From Chiridota heheva (taxonomy: Eukaryota > Echinodermata > Holothuroidea > Apodida > Chiridotidae), in contig JAIGNY010000069.1 of the NCBI GenBank assembly GCA_020152595.1, positions 28,501 through 92,500 on the forward strand: a stretch of DNA of 64,000 nucleotides, in the 5' to 3' direction. The notes below the pieces were generated by a model. The model saw nothing but the letters and a program-made list of their open reading frames with translations, made no database searches and was not told the DNA's origin. This document shows, piece by piece, positions 1-11,562 of the stretch. The stretch's first letter is position 1; each line of letters starts with the position of its first letter. A program made the position numbers and the translations under genes.

Positions 1-59
1 AAAGCACAGTAAGTATTGTATTTTTAAAATGTTCACAAAAATTCACCATACTGTATGTG

Positions 60-73
60 GTTGTCATGACAAC
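60..73. promoter_or_regulatory. X-box-like palindrome, variant
   Basis: Reads GTTGTCATGACAAC, a perfect 14-bp palindrome differing from the RFX consensus at two symmetric positions. It is the first of three similar sites within 370 bp. Regulatory use is only inferred. Confidence 0.3.
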
Positions 74-248
74 TTAAATTTCTGACATTATAATCATAGA
101 TCTAGAATTTGATCAATATAATATTTGTGTAAATTTTTCAGTGAAATGCAATACAAATAAAAACATTGTTTTGTCAAAATTTTTGATGAGAAATTTAATT
201 TTCCCAAATAACGGTATTCAACACATATAACATTGATTTATTACAACG

Positions 249-262
249 GTTGCCATGGAAAC
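249..262. promoter_or_regulatory. X-box-like site, one mismatch
   Basis: Reads GTTGCCATGGAAAC, matching the RFX-family X-box with one arm slightly altered. It lies 166 bp before the perfect copy at 415. Confidence 0.35.
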
Positions 263-414
263 TTCTTTATTTGATTAAACATTTGACTTTTTGTCTCAAG
301 ATGAACGCAAAACTATTGGTCAAGTGTAAGAGGTCAAATGGTGCCTCTCCCATGAAAAAACATGGATCCGCTATTTGTTACGTGTGAGAAAATAGACCAA
401 AATTATGAAAAACA

Positions 415-428
415 GTTGCCATGGCAAC
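415..428. promoter_or_regulatory. Perfect RFX X-box palindrome
   Basis: Reads GTTGCCATGGCAAC, the optimal binding palindrome known for RFX winged-helix factors, which control ciliary genes in animals. No promoter or first exon is visible beside it, and palindromes of this sort also occur inside dispersed repeats, so function is unproven. Confidence 0.4.
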
Positions 429-826
429 CAAAGTTGAATTTGCGATAGCTCCACATCTAAAATAAATTATTATGACATGACCAACAAGTGTGCCAAGTTT
501 CACGCTTTTATCAACAAGTAAACAATTTCATTAAATTATGGCCCAAATCTGCTGGACTATTAATACACATCCATGATGGATGAAACCAGAACCTGAAAAT
601 TCGGAGTTAACAAACCTTGCTATTTCTTTGAATAAAAATAAATCAAAATTTCATTAAGCTGCCCAACATTTCATGTAATTTGAATTATCAACACTAATAT
701 GAACCTTTTATTATCAGATGATATCTAAGACCTGCAGAGCAATGTATACAAACCAATAAGATTCCACTTTGAAAGATTACAAATATTTGAGTTTAAAACA
801 CAATGTATAAGTAGTTTTTGCTGCAG

Positions 827-902
827 GGTGTTTCCCTAAATATTGATGATCCTTCATATGGCATTATGAGAAAACATGTTATCAAAGTGGAGAAGATTTT
901 CA
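827..902 (+). CDS. Candidate internal exon, unknown gene
   Basis: A 76-nt segment sits between a good acceptor (TTTTTGCTGCAG, ending at 826) and a consensus donor (GTAAGT at 903-908). Only one reading frame is open: it gives about 25 residues beginning GVSLNIDDPSYGIMRKH and ends in phase 1. The next candidate exon at 1487 starts with the two bases needed to complete that codon, which supports a plus-strand gene entering from the left edge. No family is recognised. The main weakness is that the exon is short and could be a chance pair of splice motifs. Confidence 0.45.
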
Positions 903-1486
903 GTAAGTCATTCAGCACCTCTCCTGAAGAATGAGTGATGAAAGATTCAACAAGATAGATGCTGGGGGAAAAACCTCCCTGATTTCAAAACTTCAGGTCG
1001 TTATAAATATTTCAGGATGAATTCACAAATGTATTATTTTATTTATTAATATGCAAGACTTTTGGATTGTTGTTGGCATGTCCATCTGTCCATAAGCAGC
1101 ATTTGGCCACTGAAAATGTGTGTGTGTGTGTGACATCGTTTAGTAGGTTCAAGTTATGGTTTTGAAATGTAAACAGTTGACCGAATCAATGAAGCCTCTT
1201 AACTACAGGAAATAATAAAAGTGTGTAACACTCAGTACTCACAAGTTTAAGCCTCTTAACTACAGGAAATAATAAAAGTGGGTAACACTCAGTACTCACA
1301 AGTTTTGTGAAATTCTCTCCTGCAAAAGCTCTCAAGATAAAGAATCCTTGGAATATGTGATATATACTGTTCTGTTGAAATCCTCAAGTTAAATATTCTG
1401 CGAATAGTACAGCACTGAGTGAGTAAAATGTACACTTGTTCCAAAGTTCAAAAGGAATTTGAATTTCTGTCAAAACATTTTATTAG
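903..1486. other. Likely intron with a 57-bp tandem duplication
   Basis: This stretch is AT-rich non-coding sequence. It contains a short (TG)n run near 1120 and two adjacent, nearly identical copies of about 57 bp at 1194-1306 (starting GCCTCTTAACTACAGG). No RNA gene or protein match is seen. Confidence 0.4.
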
Positions 1487-1600
1487 GGTATTGCACGATA
1501 CTGTGCACCAGTTTCTTCCCTTGGAGTCACAATAAGAAGACTAAGATTGTCTTCTACCTCAGTGTCTTATTGTCTTGGGAGTTGTGGCAGCCTCCAGGAG
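1487..1600 (+). CDS. Candidate internal exon, unknown gene
   Basis: The acceptor is CATTTTATTAG, ending at 1486, and a possible donor is GTACAA at 1601. Entered in phase 1 from the exon ending at 902, the segment reads on without a stop (codons giving YCTILCTSFFPWSHNKKTK, then a hydrophobic stretch and a QPPGG motif). Local base composition is less AT-rich than the flanks. The open frame continues to 1764, so the true exon end is uncertain; another acceptor-like site lies at 1717 (TTTTTTTTCTTTGCAG). No family is recognised. This is a prediction from splice phase only. Confidence 0.3.
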
Positions 1601-1764
1601 GTACAAATCCATATGAGGGTAAAAAACATGAGTGGAATAAATTGCTTCAATTTCTCCGGCTTTGCTCCAACTTAAGAGAGATTTTAAAAGAGGAAGAGAT
1701 GTTTTTTTTCTTTGCAGTATTAAACAAGGGTGCAGTTAGTCTGTCAGAGAGTATGATGTTATAA

Positions 1765-2287
1765 GCTTTTCTTACACAAGTATCCATTTCTTTACTTTTG
1801 AAGAGTCAGAAATGAGTTTTGAGTTTCTTTTTACAGTTTTAATTAAGGTCTGTTGAGAAATTGTAATTGGATTATTGTTGAAATGGCAAAAATTGTAATG
1901 AAAAAACCGGGGAAATCGCATCATGTCAAAGCTTTTTGAATAGTGGTGAGAATTTCTTTGAATTCATACATTGCTCAGATCTCAATAACGCAATATTGTG
2001 TCTGGCTTTCCTTGTGTTTCGCTGTTTCTTTTCTACATAGTTGCAAATTTCTGTTTTTTTTAGACAAAATGGTTGGTTGGTTAGATGTTTGGCTCATATT
2101 TTAGGAGCAGGAAATGTTGACAATATTATTCTGCATTAGCAGATGAGAGAACAAAATTTACTAGAACCTTATTTCATACAACTCATCACCCCATTATAGA
2201 ATCGTGTGCATGATTGTGCTTTCATTTTTCTAGTAGATAAATACTTAAGGCATTGTTTTACAGCTGTGTAAAGCTTATATTTTAATC
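1765..2287. other. Non-coding stretch, intron or spacer
   Basis: AT-rich, with stops in all frames. No repeat, RNA gene or recognisable protein is seen. Confidence 0.3.
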
Positions 2288-2734
2288 TTAAAGGATTAGT
2301 TCAGGGGTGAAGCATATTCATCTTACATTAAAGAGGACTTCAAAAGCAACAAAATGGTCAAGAAAGCATTCAAAAATCTTATTCTGTTAAGGAGATATAA
2401 GTTTAAAGTTTGGTATCATTTGTGTAGAAACGACTGAAATCAGACTAGTTGTGATGTCATAGCCTCAGATTCCTCAGTCTTTATGTATTTTGTCATACTT
2501 TGATCTGTGATTTTGTGGCTTAAAGACCATGGGATATGTCAAAAAAGTAGTAAAACTGAGTCTAGGAAGGATATTCATAATAAACCACCTGAAGGAAGTT
2601 CTAGGAAAAATGATTTAAATAGTGAAAAAAAATCAATAAACTTTCTTTAAAATACATTAACAATTGTTATAAATGTGAGGAAGACACCCAACTTTCCATA
2701 GTAGACTTACAACTTTTACTAGTCATTTCTATAT

Positions 2735-3708
2735 GCCCACAATCCCGATTAAATCCACCATCAACAAGCACTCTCTCACTCACTCCCACCTCACTCACTC
2801 CCACCTCACTCACTCCCACCTCACTCACTCCCACCTCACTCACTCCCACCTCACTCACTCCCACCTCACTCACTCCCACCTCACCACTCCCACCTCACTC
2901 ACTCCCACCTCACTCACTCCCACCTCACTCACTCCCCACCTCACTCACTCCCACCTCACTCACTCCCACCTCACTCACTCCCACCTCACTCACTCCCACC
3001 TCACTCACTCCCACCTCACTCACTCCCACCTCACTCACTCCCACCTCACTCACTCCCACCTCACTCACACCCCACCTCACTCACTCCCACCTCACTCACT
3101 CCCACCTCACTCACTCCCACCTCACTCACTCCCACCCACCCACCTCACCCCACCTCACTCACTCCCACCTCACTCACTCCCACCTCACTCACTCCCACCT
3201 CACTCACTCCCACCTCACTCACTCCCACCTCACTCACTCCCACCTCACTCACTCCCACCTCACTCACTCCCACCTCACTCACTCCCACCTCCTTATTGGT
3301 TCCCCCCAACCCCTCTGTAACAATTGCCACTGCATCCTCACTATCCATCACGTTCTCCTTGCTTGCCCCTTGTACAACCTTCCCAGAGCTTCCCTCACTC
3401 CCCACAAGTCAATTGCTGAGTTCTTCCAGAAAAGTCCTCCGGATAAAATTATCTCCTTCCTTCATCATGCTTCCCTCTACAACCATTTTTAATTCTCCTC
3501 TTCCACCCCCTCTCTACATTGTTTTTGTTTCACCCATGCACCTCCTCTCTCGATCACAGCTTTCTGACTTTTGTTCTTGAATTTCTCTCATTCTCCCCCT
3601 GTTTTCTTTTCTTCCTAACTCTAAAATGATCTGACCTCTCAGGCACAATTTGACCTTCGTTGTCGTGGTGCCGTCAAGACCTCATCAAACAAACAAACAA
3701 ACAAACAG
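2735..3708 (+). pseudogene. 3' end of an RNase H-bearing LINE, nested insertion
   Basis: The sequence matches the minus-strand LINE end at 9935-10858. It shares PTIPIKSTIN, then a Cys/His segment resembling PQPLCNNCHCTLTIHHVLL, then an Ala/Phe-rich tail, and it ends in the same 3' untranslated sequence with a (CAAA)n tail at 3688-3706. This C-terminal region follows the RNase H domain in I/Jockey-group non-LTR retrotransposons. The copy is 5'-truncated, and its THSHL motif has been expanded into a minisatellite (2771-3291). The coding frame is also broken by small indels, so it is dead. Confidence 0.75.
2771..3291 (+). repeat. 15-bp minisatellite from a LINE THSHL motif
   Basis: About 35 tandem copies of CTCACTCACTCCCAC, with an irregular patch around 3061-3150. 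Because the unit is 15 bp it keeps frame and reads Leu-Thr-His-Ser-His. The sister LINE at about 10350 (minus strand) has the same motif once, as HTHLTHSHLLIGYPQP, and LINE sequence continues on both sides of the array here. The array therefore arose by expansion inside the retrotransposon frame. Confidence 0.9.
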
Positions 3709-3833
3709 AGCTTTAAACTTGAATATCTCCTTAGCGAAATAAGATTTTTGAACGCTTTCTTCACCATTTTGTTTCTTTTCGAGTCCTCTTTTATATAAGA
3801 TTGACATGCTTGACCACTGAACTAATCATTTAA

Positions 3834-5255
3834 CTTACATGAACTGTTCTGGATGAAAATTATGCTGTATACAAAATTAGGAATTAGTAGAGACTAGTTT
3901 TAAAAGGTTGTAAACATTTTTTCTAACTGTTGTAATGTATCTAGCAAAGAATTGTGTTTCTTAAATTTTAAAAACAAACATTCCTTATCATGAATGTAAA
4001 CAATTGTTGTGGGTCTCACATTTGAAATCTTTGTATTCTCCCCTGCATAACGAGCAATATTAATCTTTGCACAAATCATGCTACCCATAGGTCATTCTCT
4101 CAAAGGAAATTAAACTATTCACTCAAAGGTCATTAACCTATCCACCAAAGGTCATTAACCTACAAAAGGTTGTTAACCCACAAGTTTGTTAACTCTAAGG
4201 GTTGTTAACCCCCAAAAAGGTTAACTCCCAAACGACTTTAGCTCATGCATGATTATGTAGTAGTAGTAATAATAGATAAGATAAGGGTATATTGCAGAAT
4301 ACTAGCATCAGCTCAATTTTTCTTCAATATGAAGGAAGTTTTTGAATGAGTTTGTTTGTGTGTATGGGAATATGTTATTGTTGTACTGTTCAAGGTATCA
4401 AAATTACATTCAAGCGTCTTTTTTAAGAAATTGGAAGAAATGTTTGGAATATTTTCATGACTATAAACCACTGTTTCTTAATTAAGTTTTTCTCAGGGCC
4501 ACCATTTGACAACAGCCTCAGGCTGCGGGCCAATTGTGTGGCAAAACCTGCATAATATGGCAAACAAAACCTGTTAAAACAACCCCTGAATACAAACAAG
4601 CTGAGAGCACGTGTGATAAAGATGTCGGCGATTCTTATATCCACCTTCCTTTGACATGCTGCCAGTCTGCCCATCTTATAGCGGAACAAAAACGAGGATT
4701 TTGCAATTTTTACCAATCTCATTCGGATTGATCAGGACGTACTATATATTTTTTTCCACCATGACTATTGTTCGCGGGCCAGGTTGGATTATCTGACGGG
4801 CCAGATTTGGCCTGCGGGCCGCCTTTTAAATATCGCTGCTATACACTAATGCCATCAGTTCTTTAAAGGTTCATGGACTTGTGGTTTAAGCCACAGACTC
4901 TTTGGAAAAATAGAACACAATACATAAAGACTTCTGAGTGTGATTTCTACACAAATGAGACAGAACTTGAACGATTGAACGGAATTTGGATATCTTACTG
5001 CAACAAAATATTTGAATCCTTTCTCTACTATTTTGTTTCTTTTGGTCGAAGTCTTAAGATATAAGATGTGACTTCCTGCTGAAATAATCCTTTCTAGATC
5101 TGAGTAACATTCTCCTGTGGTATTTGTTCAGGAGAGGATTTGTTCTAAGAGGATGCAATATGTATTTGAGAATGTTTACGATTCATATATTTCACCCAGA
5201 CAGATTTAACGCACAATACCTAACAGATTTGTCTTCTCTTTCATCTTCTTCACAG
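3834..5255. other. Spacer with degenerate repeats and a diverged TIR-element copy
   Basis: Positions 4095-4225 hold degenerate copies of a GGTCATTAACCTA / GGTTGTTAACCC motif. Positions 4869-5098 resemble the TIR element at 2288 and 44462 (for example TTTTGTTTCTTTTGG and the closing AATAATCCTTT) but are strongly diverged. Around 4490-4840 there is moderately GC-rich sequence with GCGGGCC motifs; no gene is recognised in it. Confidence 0.4.
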
Positions 5256-5480
5256 TTTATTGGACAATCAAATCCAAACACTACCTTATTTGAGACCGAT
5301 GAGAGGTTTAAACATCTAGGCTTTGACATTGAGGATCTGGGATGTTGCAAGTGTATACGTCACACAGTGTGGGGAACTCATGTGTTTGTAGGAACCATCT
5401 TCACCAGTGCTCCAGCTGATTCATCCATCATTAAACAGATCGTGTGCACTACAGAACAGACAGTTGAAACTGAAAAGTGA
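5256..5480 (+). CDS. Candidate terminal exon, unknown protein
   Basis: A long pyrimidine tract (TCTTCTCTTTCATCTTCTTC) leads into CACAG ending at 5255, followed by 74 codons and a TGA. Only one frame is open. The peptide starts FIGQSNPNTTLFETDERFKH, has a CC-x-C cluster (GCCKCIRHTVWG) and ends in VETEK. It looks protein-like and well above background in composition. An alternative acceptor at 5226 would add about ten serine-rich residues and would also fit phase 1, the phase left by the upstream candidates. It is probably the last exon of the gene represented at 827 and 1487. No function is assigned. Confidence 0.5.
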   Translation, partial: FIGQSNPNTTLFETDERFKHLGFDIEDLGCCKCIRHTVWGTHVFVGTIFTSAPADSSIIKQIVCTTEQTVETEK

Positions 5481-5844
5481 TGTGGGAATATTAGTGTGCC
5501 TAATCATTTTAATGAAATAGTTATGACGATGTGATCTTGTGTTGTGTAATATTTTGAAGGTTTATGAGAATATAAAGGTTCAGAAAAGTGTGTTCAACAG
5601 CATAAATGTTCTTCAATGGGAATGAGAAAGGAATGTGGTATTCCCACCCTGGTTTCAAGTCTCTTTGCTGAAACTGGTACATTCAATCAAAAGCTCAGAT
5701 AGCATGTCATTGGTGCAACTTCATCAGAGCGCTACCACTTTATCAAGATAGATGGAACTCGTATATGTCATGATAGATGGAAAATATATTCATGATTTTT
5801 TGCAAATCTGGTGTTAGTATTTCAAAGATTAATATAGAATTTAA

Positions 5845-6630
5845 TGTGTACAGGTTTCACAGGTTGTGGATGTGTACAGGTTTCACAGGTTGTGGATGTG
5901 TACAGGTTTCACAGGTTGTGGATGTGTACAGGTTGTGGATGTGTACAGGTTTCACAGGTTGTGGATGTGTACAGGTTGTGGATGTGTACAGGTTTCACAG
6001 GTTGTGTACAGGTTTCACAGGTTGTGGATGTGTACAGGTTTCACAGGTTGTGGATGTGTACAGGTTTCACAGGTTGTGGATGTGTACAGGTTTCACAGGT
6101 TGTGGATGTGTACAGGTTTCACAGGTTGTGGATTTGTACAGGTTTCACAGGTTGTGGATGTGTACAGGTTTCACAGGTTGTGGATGTGTACAGGTTTCAC
6201 AGGTTGTGGATGTGTACAGGTTTCACAGGTTGTGGATGTGTACAGGTTTCACAGGTTGTGGATGTGTACAGGTTTCACAGGTTGTGGATGTGTACAGGTT
6301 TCAGGTTGTGGATGTGTACAGGTTTTACAGGTTGTGGATGTGTACAGGTTGTGGATGTGTACAGGTTTCACAGGTTGTGGATGTGTACAGGTTTCACAGG
6401 TTGTGGATGTGTACAGGTTATACAGGTTGTGGATGTGTACTGGTTTCACAGGTTGTGGATGTGTACAGGTTTCACAGGTTGTGGATGTGTACAGGTTGTG
6501 GATGTGTACAGGTTTCACAGGTTGTGGATGTATACAGGTTTCACAGGTTGTGGATGTATACAGGTTTCACAGGTTGTGGATGTGTACAGGTTTCACAGGT
6601 TGTGGATGTGTACAGGTTTCACAGGTTGTG
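5845..6630 (+). repeat. 26-bp minisatellite
   Basis: About 30 copies of a 26-bp unit built from GTGTACAGGTTTCACAG plus GTTGTGGAT. Several shortened units lack the TTTCACAGG part. The unit has no stop on the plus strand in any frame and is not a multiple of 3, so three overlapping open frames run through it. These are by-products of the repeat, not genes. Confidence 0.95.
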
Positions 6631-7752
6631 AACCTAAATCCCTCCTGAAGTGACATTTGTGTCAGTCAGTGGGTACATACATTAATTATATACACTCTGA
6701 AGTGCACTGGTGGGACACATGGTGTGGTCAACAGATCTAACTTTGTATGTAATATCTCATATAATTGTTTTGCCATGTCAACAAGATTAAGCTGGTTGTA
6801 TACTGTTGTACCCTTTAAACACATGGCATCTTTTATAAGCATGGATCCAAGTTTCCAGGATTTGACGATATATGCATATTACCTACCTGCCGCTTAATCC
6901 CTGATAAAGCCTTTCACTATTTATACTTGGATGTTCACTACACTAAACGATAGCAGGTTTGTTAACAAGCAAAACTTGGATCAGTACATACTCAGGAATG
7001 TTTTTGTATGTTAATGAAGCACTCGACCAAAAAATTGTATTTTGCACATATTTTCACCCATTCTTGGGGTTATGTATAATGCATGTTCCTATGTTGTGAG
7101 CATTCATTAATGTTGGTGCCTATAATATTGCTTTGAAATTATGTTAAGTAAATCATGACCTCCACTTCCTCAAGTAGCATGCAAATAATATGGGGTTAAG
7201 TTGGTAGGTACGCATAAGACTGTCCATTGCAATCAATCTAGTTATCAGTTTTACTTTCTGAAGTTTTACAAACATAAAAACCTAAATCTACAAAAACTTG
7301 ACAGCAACTTGATGTTTCTGTGCAAACAAGTACCCATTAATGTATTAACAGTGACTATGCTTTCATCACGAATTTCAAAATCTTCATCCATTCATTTGGT
7401 TTGTAGCAATGAAATACTTGGTGCAAATAAGATAGGGTTTATGATATTTGTGTTGACTCTACTTTTGAGAAAAATTATGGCACTTGGTATATATTTATAT
7501 ATATATATATATATTAAATAGGAGAGTTATTAAGAGTCAACAGTTTCTTGTAGTTAATTTTTGAGAACTTTTGCAGATATTTGATCTCAAAAGAGAACTT
7601 TCTATGAAGTGATGTAATTTGATGTCTAGGGACTTTAACTATTATTTCTTTACCTTGCTAAATTTTGCCAAAAAACCACTTGATAAGTGAAGGTTGGAGG
7701 AACAACGCATGCATGATATGGTTACAAAATGTGAAATCTCCCCACAAATTAG
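6631..7752. other. Non-coding spacer
   Basis: AT-rich sequence with a short (TA)n run near 7490-7515. An open frame of about 100 codons at 7201-7521 is lysine/isoleucine-rich and ends in the TA repeat; I do not consider it a gene. Nothing else is recognised. Confidence 0.4.
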
Positions 7753-7912
7753 ACATGATTGTTCAAGAGTGACGTGAGCCATGATTGTTCAAGAGTGACG
7801 CGAGACATGATTGTTCAAGAGTGACGTGAGACATGATTGTTCAAGAGTGACGTGAGACATGATTGTTCAAGAGTGAAACATGATTGTTCAAGAGTGACGT
7901 TAAACATGACTA
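7753..7912 (+). repeat. 26-bp tandem repeat, six copies
   Basis: The unit begins ACATGATTGTTCAAGAGTGA and closes CGTGAG. One copy near 7858 lacks the CGTGAG end. It is unrelated in sequence to the 26-bp array at 5845. Confidence 0.9.
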
Positions 7913-9934
7913 TTTGTCTCAACTGTTTTCAACAGTAATTTGATTTATGAAATTCCTTAACTTCAGATATTCTGCGTGTTTGTGTTACAGACCATTCATG
8001 TTACATTGTTAAACAATTTATTTGAGATAAAATGTGAGTCTGAAAGATGTTGCTACAGTATAAACTGTTGATATAAAATGAGAAGCATGATCCATGATAT
8101 AAGTTTGCATGTCATATGAAATGACCATTTATGGGAAGAAAGCAGGAATATAATTAATTTATTTTATCTTGCTCTTGTCTTTGTATGGTTTGTTTATGTT
8201 GTTGTTCAAATTGCCCAATCCTCCCATCTCCACCTCATCTCCAGCCCTCCCTCCCTCTCCCCCCCTCCCTCCCTCTCCCCTATGTCATTCATTTTGCCTC
8301 CACGTGCTAATTTTCCCCACTTGTTCTCTGCAGCCCCTCAAGCACTAGTGCCTCATGCCAGTTATTTACCTTCACCACATCCACTCGGTCTATCAACCCT
8401 TTCACTCAGACAGCTCCTTTGTATAATTTTCCTTTCATGCCAGACAAATATAATTTGAAAGTTCTTTTCAGGGCACAATGTGTGAACAGATGATGGACAG
8501 CACCATTAGCACTGCATTGGTGAGGGAATGTTCAGAGAAAAAAACAAGAAAAGAACTCTTCTTATAAAATTTATTTCCATCATATTTTTCTGATTATCAA
8601 ATATTGCATCAAATTTGAGTAACAATCATTAGAATATTACAAAGCTTTTATTGAAATTTCTTCCTCATTGCACATTACAAAAATATATAGAGAATCGATA
8701 TAGATAAACATGGAAGACAAATACATAGTTTGATAGAAGAGAAGATTAATAAGTTCCACCTGAGCTGATCTTAACATTACCAAAAAAAAAAAGGATTTAG
8801 CATGAAACAACGTACAATCTAAGCTCATCGATCAATTCGGAGGATTGCTTAACCTTACTCCTGGTAAGACATCAGGGTCACACCCATTTCTTAGCACTGA
8901 ACTAATAACAAATGTCACATGTGCAACCAGGACCCAAATGTCACTTTTTATATTTTCCATTATACAGTCTACTTACATAATTACCCATAAAAAAAAAAAC
9001 GACACATAATCTTGGAAAATATTTAAGTGTTTACAAAAAGTGAAAGAAAATGATTTGGGGGTGAGTAAAAAGAAGTCCCTCTTTAATCAGACCAGATGTC
9101 TAGGCCTAGGGGTTTAATCTTTTAAACCATCACCTGTATGCTCAGTTTGCATAACAAATAAAAAAGAAGTAGGCCATAATATATTTATTGGTTTGTGCAT
9201 TAGAATGGCATTTTCATATTTTTAAAACAAACTGAGACACTGCAGTGAAAGAATGGATATAAAAGCATACCAACTGTAGTCTAAATTTTTAAACAAGTTA
9301 ATGATCCTTTGTTCTATTTTTTTCCATGTATTCTTTCATTAGGTGCACTTAATCACCCTATACTAATATGAGATGGTCACAGAATGCTTATAAGCCAACG
9401 TCACAGGTTTGAGATAGGGGAGGGGGACCAATGCTGACAATTGAAAAAGGCAAGGCCTATTTAAGATTATTGCTTTGAAAATTACTAAAATATATGAACA
9501 CTGTATTCAATAAGAGAGATCAGGAGAGACTATCTATGTTGCAAATCTGCCAAAACATGCTTATTTGGCGACTTAGAGAGTCATTGATCAGAGATAAACT
9601 GGTTGTGGGAATAAATGACTCCACCACTAGGAAGACACTGGTACAAACAAGGTAATTAACACTTCTAGATTCATTTGAAAAGGGTAGAAGACATGACCAA
9701 TCAGTTATGGATATTGAGAATGTAAATCAAGTGCAAAAAGTGAAACAAACACAGTATTACAAGTGATACACAACTGCATATATTGTGGGAGTCATGACAT
9801 CAGCACTTCTCAACCATCCCATTTCCACTAAACCTACTTTTATAACTTAGGTACATAAGAAGTAACTACCATTGTCTACAAGAAATCCCTTTAAAATAGG
9901 AGGTAATCTAGTTATCATGATCCACCACAAGAAA
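7913..9934. other. Non-coding spacer
   Basis: AT-rich, with a pyrimidine-rich patch at 8215-8285 (CCTCCCTCCCTC). No coding sequence, RNA gene or clear repeat is seen. Confidence 0.4.
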
Positions 9935-10858
9935 GTTTGTTTGTTTGTTTGATGAAGGCTTAACGGCACCACAACAACTAAGGTCAAATTGTGCCTGAGA
10001 GGTCAGATCATTCTAGAGGTAGAAAGTAAAGGAAACAGGGGGAGAATAGGAGAAATTTAAGGACAAAAGGTCAGAAAGCTATGATCGTGAGGGGAGGTGC
10101 ATGGTTGAAACAAAAACAAAGCAGAGAGGGGGTAGAAGAGGAGAATTAAATGTCGTCGTAGAGGGAGGCATGATGAAGGACAGAGATAATTTTATACGGA
10201 GGATTTTTCTGGAAGAACTCAGCAATTGAGTTGTAGGGAGCAAGGGAAGCTCTGGGAAGGTTGTACAGGGGGAAGCAAGGAGAACGTGATGGATTGTGAG
10301 GGTGCAATGGCAATTGTTGCAGAGGGGTTGGGGGTAGCCAATAAGGAGGTGGGAGTGGGTGAGATGAGTGTGACAAATTCTAAGACCGGTAATATGAACG
10401 TTGTCAATACGAGAGAGGTTGTTGATGGTGGCTTTGATCGGAATTGTGGGCTGGATGACATGGAGTTTGTTATCAATTTGGGACTTCCATGAGGTTTGCC
10501 AGCGGTCCCGAACAAGGGAAGCGATAAGCGGTTTGATGTCAGAGATGGTTTTGGGAAAAGGGGCAGGGAGGAGGGTGATGGCTGCATCAGCCCTGTCATT
10601 ACCCGCGATGCCAAAATCCCTTTTCCTGCAGAGGGTGGGAGAAAGGAGTATGCGGAGGAGGTGGCATGAGGAGTTTGGCTGAGCAACAATAAAGTTGAGG
10701 GCAAGGAGAATGGCCTTAGCCTCGGCTGAAAAGATGGATGAGTAGTTGGGAAGTCTGCTACTGAGGGTGATGTCTAGATGACCGCAGCAGCAGCTGTCTT
10801 GTTGCAGAAAGACTACTAATTCTAGAAATGTTTTCATCAGTTTGTGTTTGGCAGCCAA
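9935..10858 (-). pseudogene. LINE 3' end: RNase H tail and C-terminal Cys/His region
   Basis: The minus-strand reading frame carries a partial RNase H domain (the segment with SIFSAEAKAILLAL contains the conserved Glu helix, and FGIAGNDRAD resembles the conserved GN-x-x-AD block). It then has the typical C-terminal segment HTHLTHSHLLIGYPQP, a C-x2-C element and LTIHHVLL. This order is diagnostic of I/Jockey-group non-LTR retrotransposons with an RNase H domain. The 3' untranslated part ends at about 9935 with a (CAAA)n tail. The element is heavily 5'-truncated; the longest open frame is 259 codons. It is the reference copy for the expanded version at 2735-3708. Confidence 0.85.
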
Positions 10859-10954
10859 CCCACTTAAGGTGTTCTAAAATCTTTGAAAATAACTAAAGAT
10901 AAAATAAGGAGTTTCGGGATTCAATCTTGTTAAGATTTGTTCGCATTTATTTCA

Positions 10955-11086
10955 AAAGGGTTTGGGGTTCATGTGAAGCAAGCTGGAATTTAGGATGCAT
11001 GGAATGAACAAGAATTGCTGGAAAGGGTTTGGGGTTCATGGGAAGCTGGAATTTAGGATGCATAGAATGAACAAGAATTGCAGGAA
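10955..11086 (+). repeat. Tandem duplication, about 66 bp x 2
   Basis: Two adjacent copies begin AAAGGGTTTGGGGTTCATG and end in GAACAAGAATTGC. The second copy lacks a few bases. There are no coding features around it. Confidence 0.85.
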
Positions 11087-11562
11087 ATCTTGATACCTTG
11101 AAGGACTTGGATGACATGGAAATTTCTCATGCAATTCCCAAGAATGGCTTCAAACCTTTCCATGATTTCCTACAACCAAATCTTCATATGTGTGAGTTTT
11201 TCAGTGCATGTTGAAAAGCAGGATCGTCATGATGGAGCAGCAGAGTTCTTCTCAGAGCTTTACCAATATGAGCGAAAGCATTAACAATGTATTCAAGCAA
11301 GTGACGGAGCAGGAGAAAACAACTGCCAAAGAGGGCGTATCCAAGCTGCAATACATGAAAGGGTATTTATGGTAATTTAAAGGATCAAAGGAAAGAATGT
11401 GCATCATCATTTGCTGGGCTTAGTGAGCTCTCCGACTCTCCAAGGAAGTGTCAGACTGTAAGGTGTATCTTGAAAATGCTTCAACCTGTCACATTCTGAC
11501 ACAGTGTACCTACCTAGATTTAACAACCTATCAATCATAGATGCCCTTGCTGGCAAGGACCC

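Larger units (their letters stand above)
2288..3833. mobile_element. DNA element with long terminal inverted repeats, split by a LINE
   Basis: The first roughly 120 bp (2288-2410) and the last roughly 120 bp (3711-3833) are inverted copies of each other, sharing TTAAAGGATTAGTTCAG-type ends. A second copy of the same element lies at 44462-44813, truncated at its left end, and shows what the uninterrupted interior looks like. Comparison with it shows that 2735-3708 is a later insertion of a LINE 3' end. No transposase is encoded, so this is a non-autonomous MITE-like element. Both ends carry TTAA, which may be part of the TIR or the target duplication. Confidence 0.75.

Noticed and set aside
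5777-6653. Three overlapping open frames of 260-284 codons
   Set aside because: All are products of the stop-free 26-bp minisatellite; no start context, splice sites or non-repeat protein sequence.
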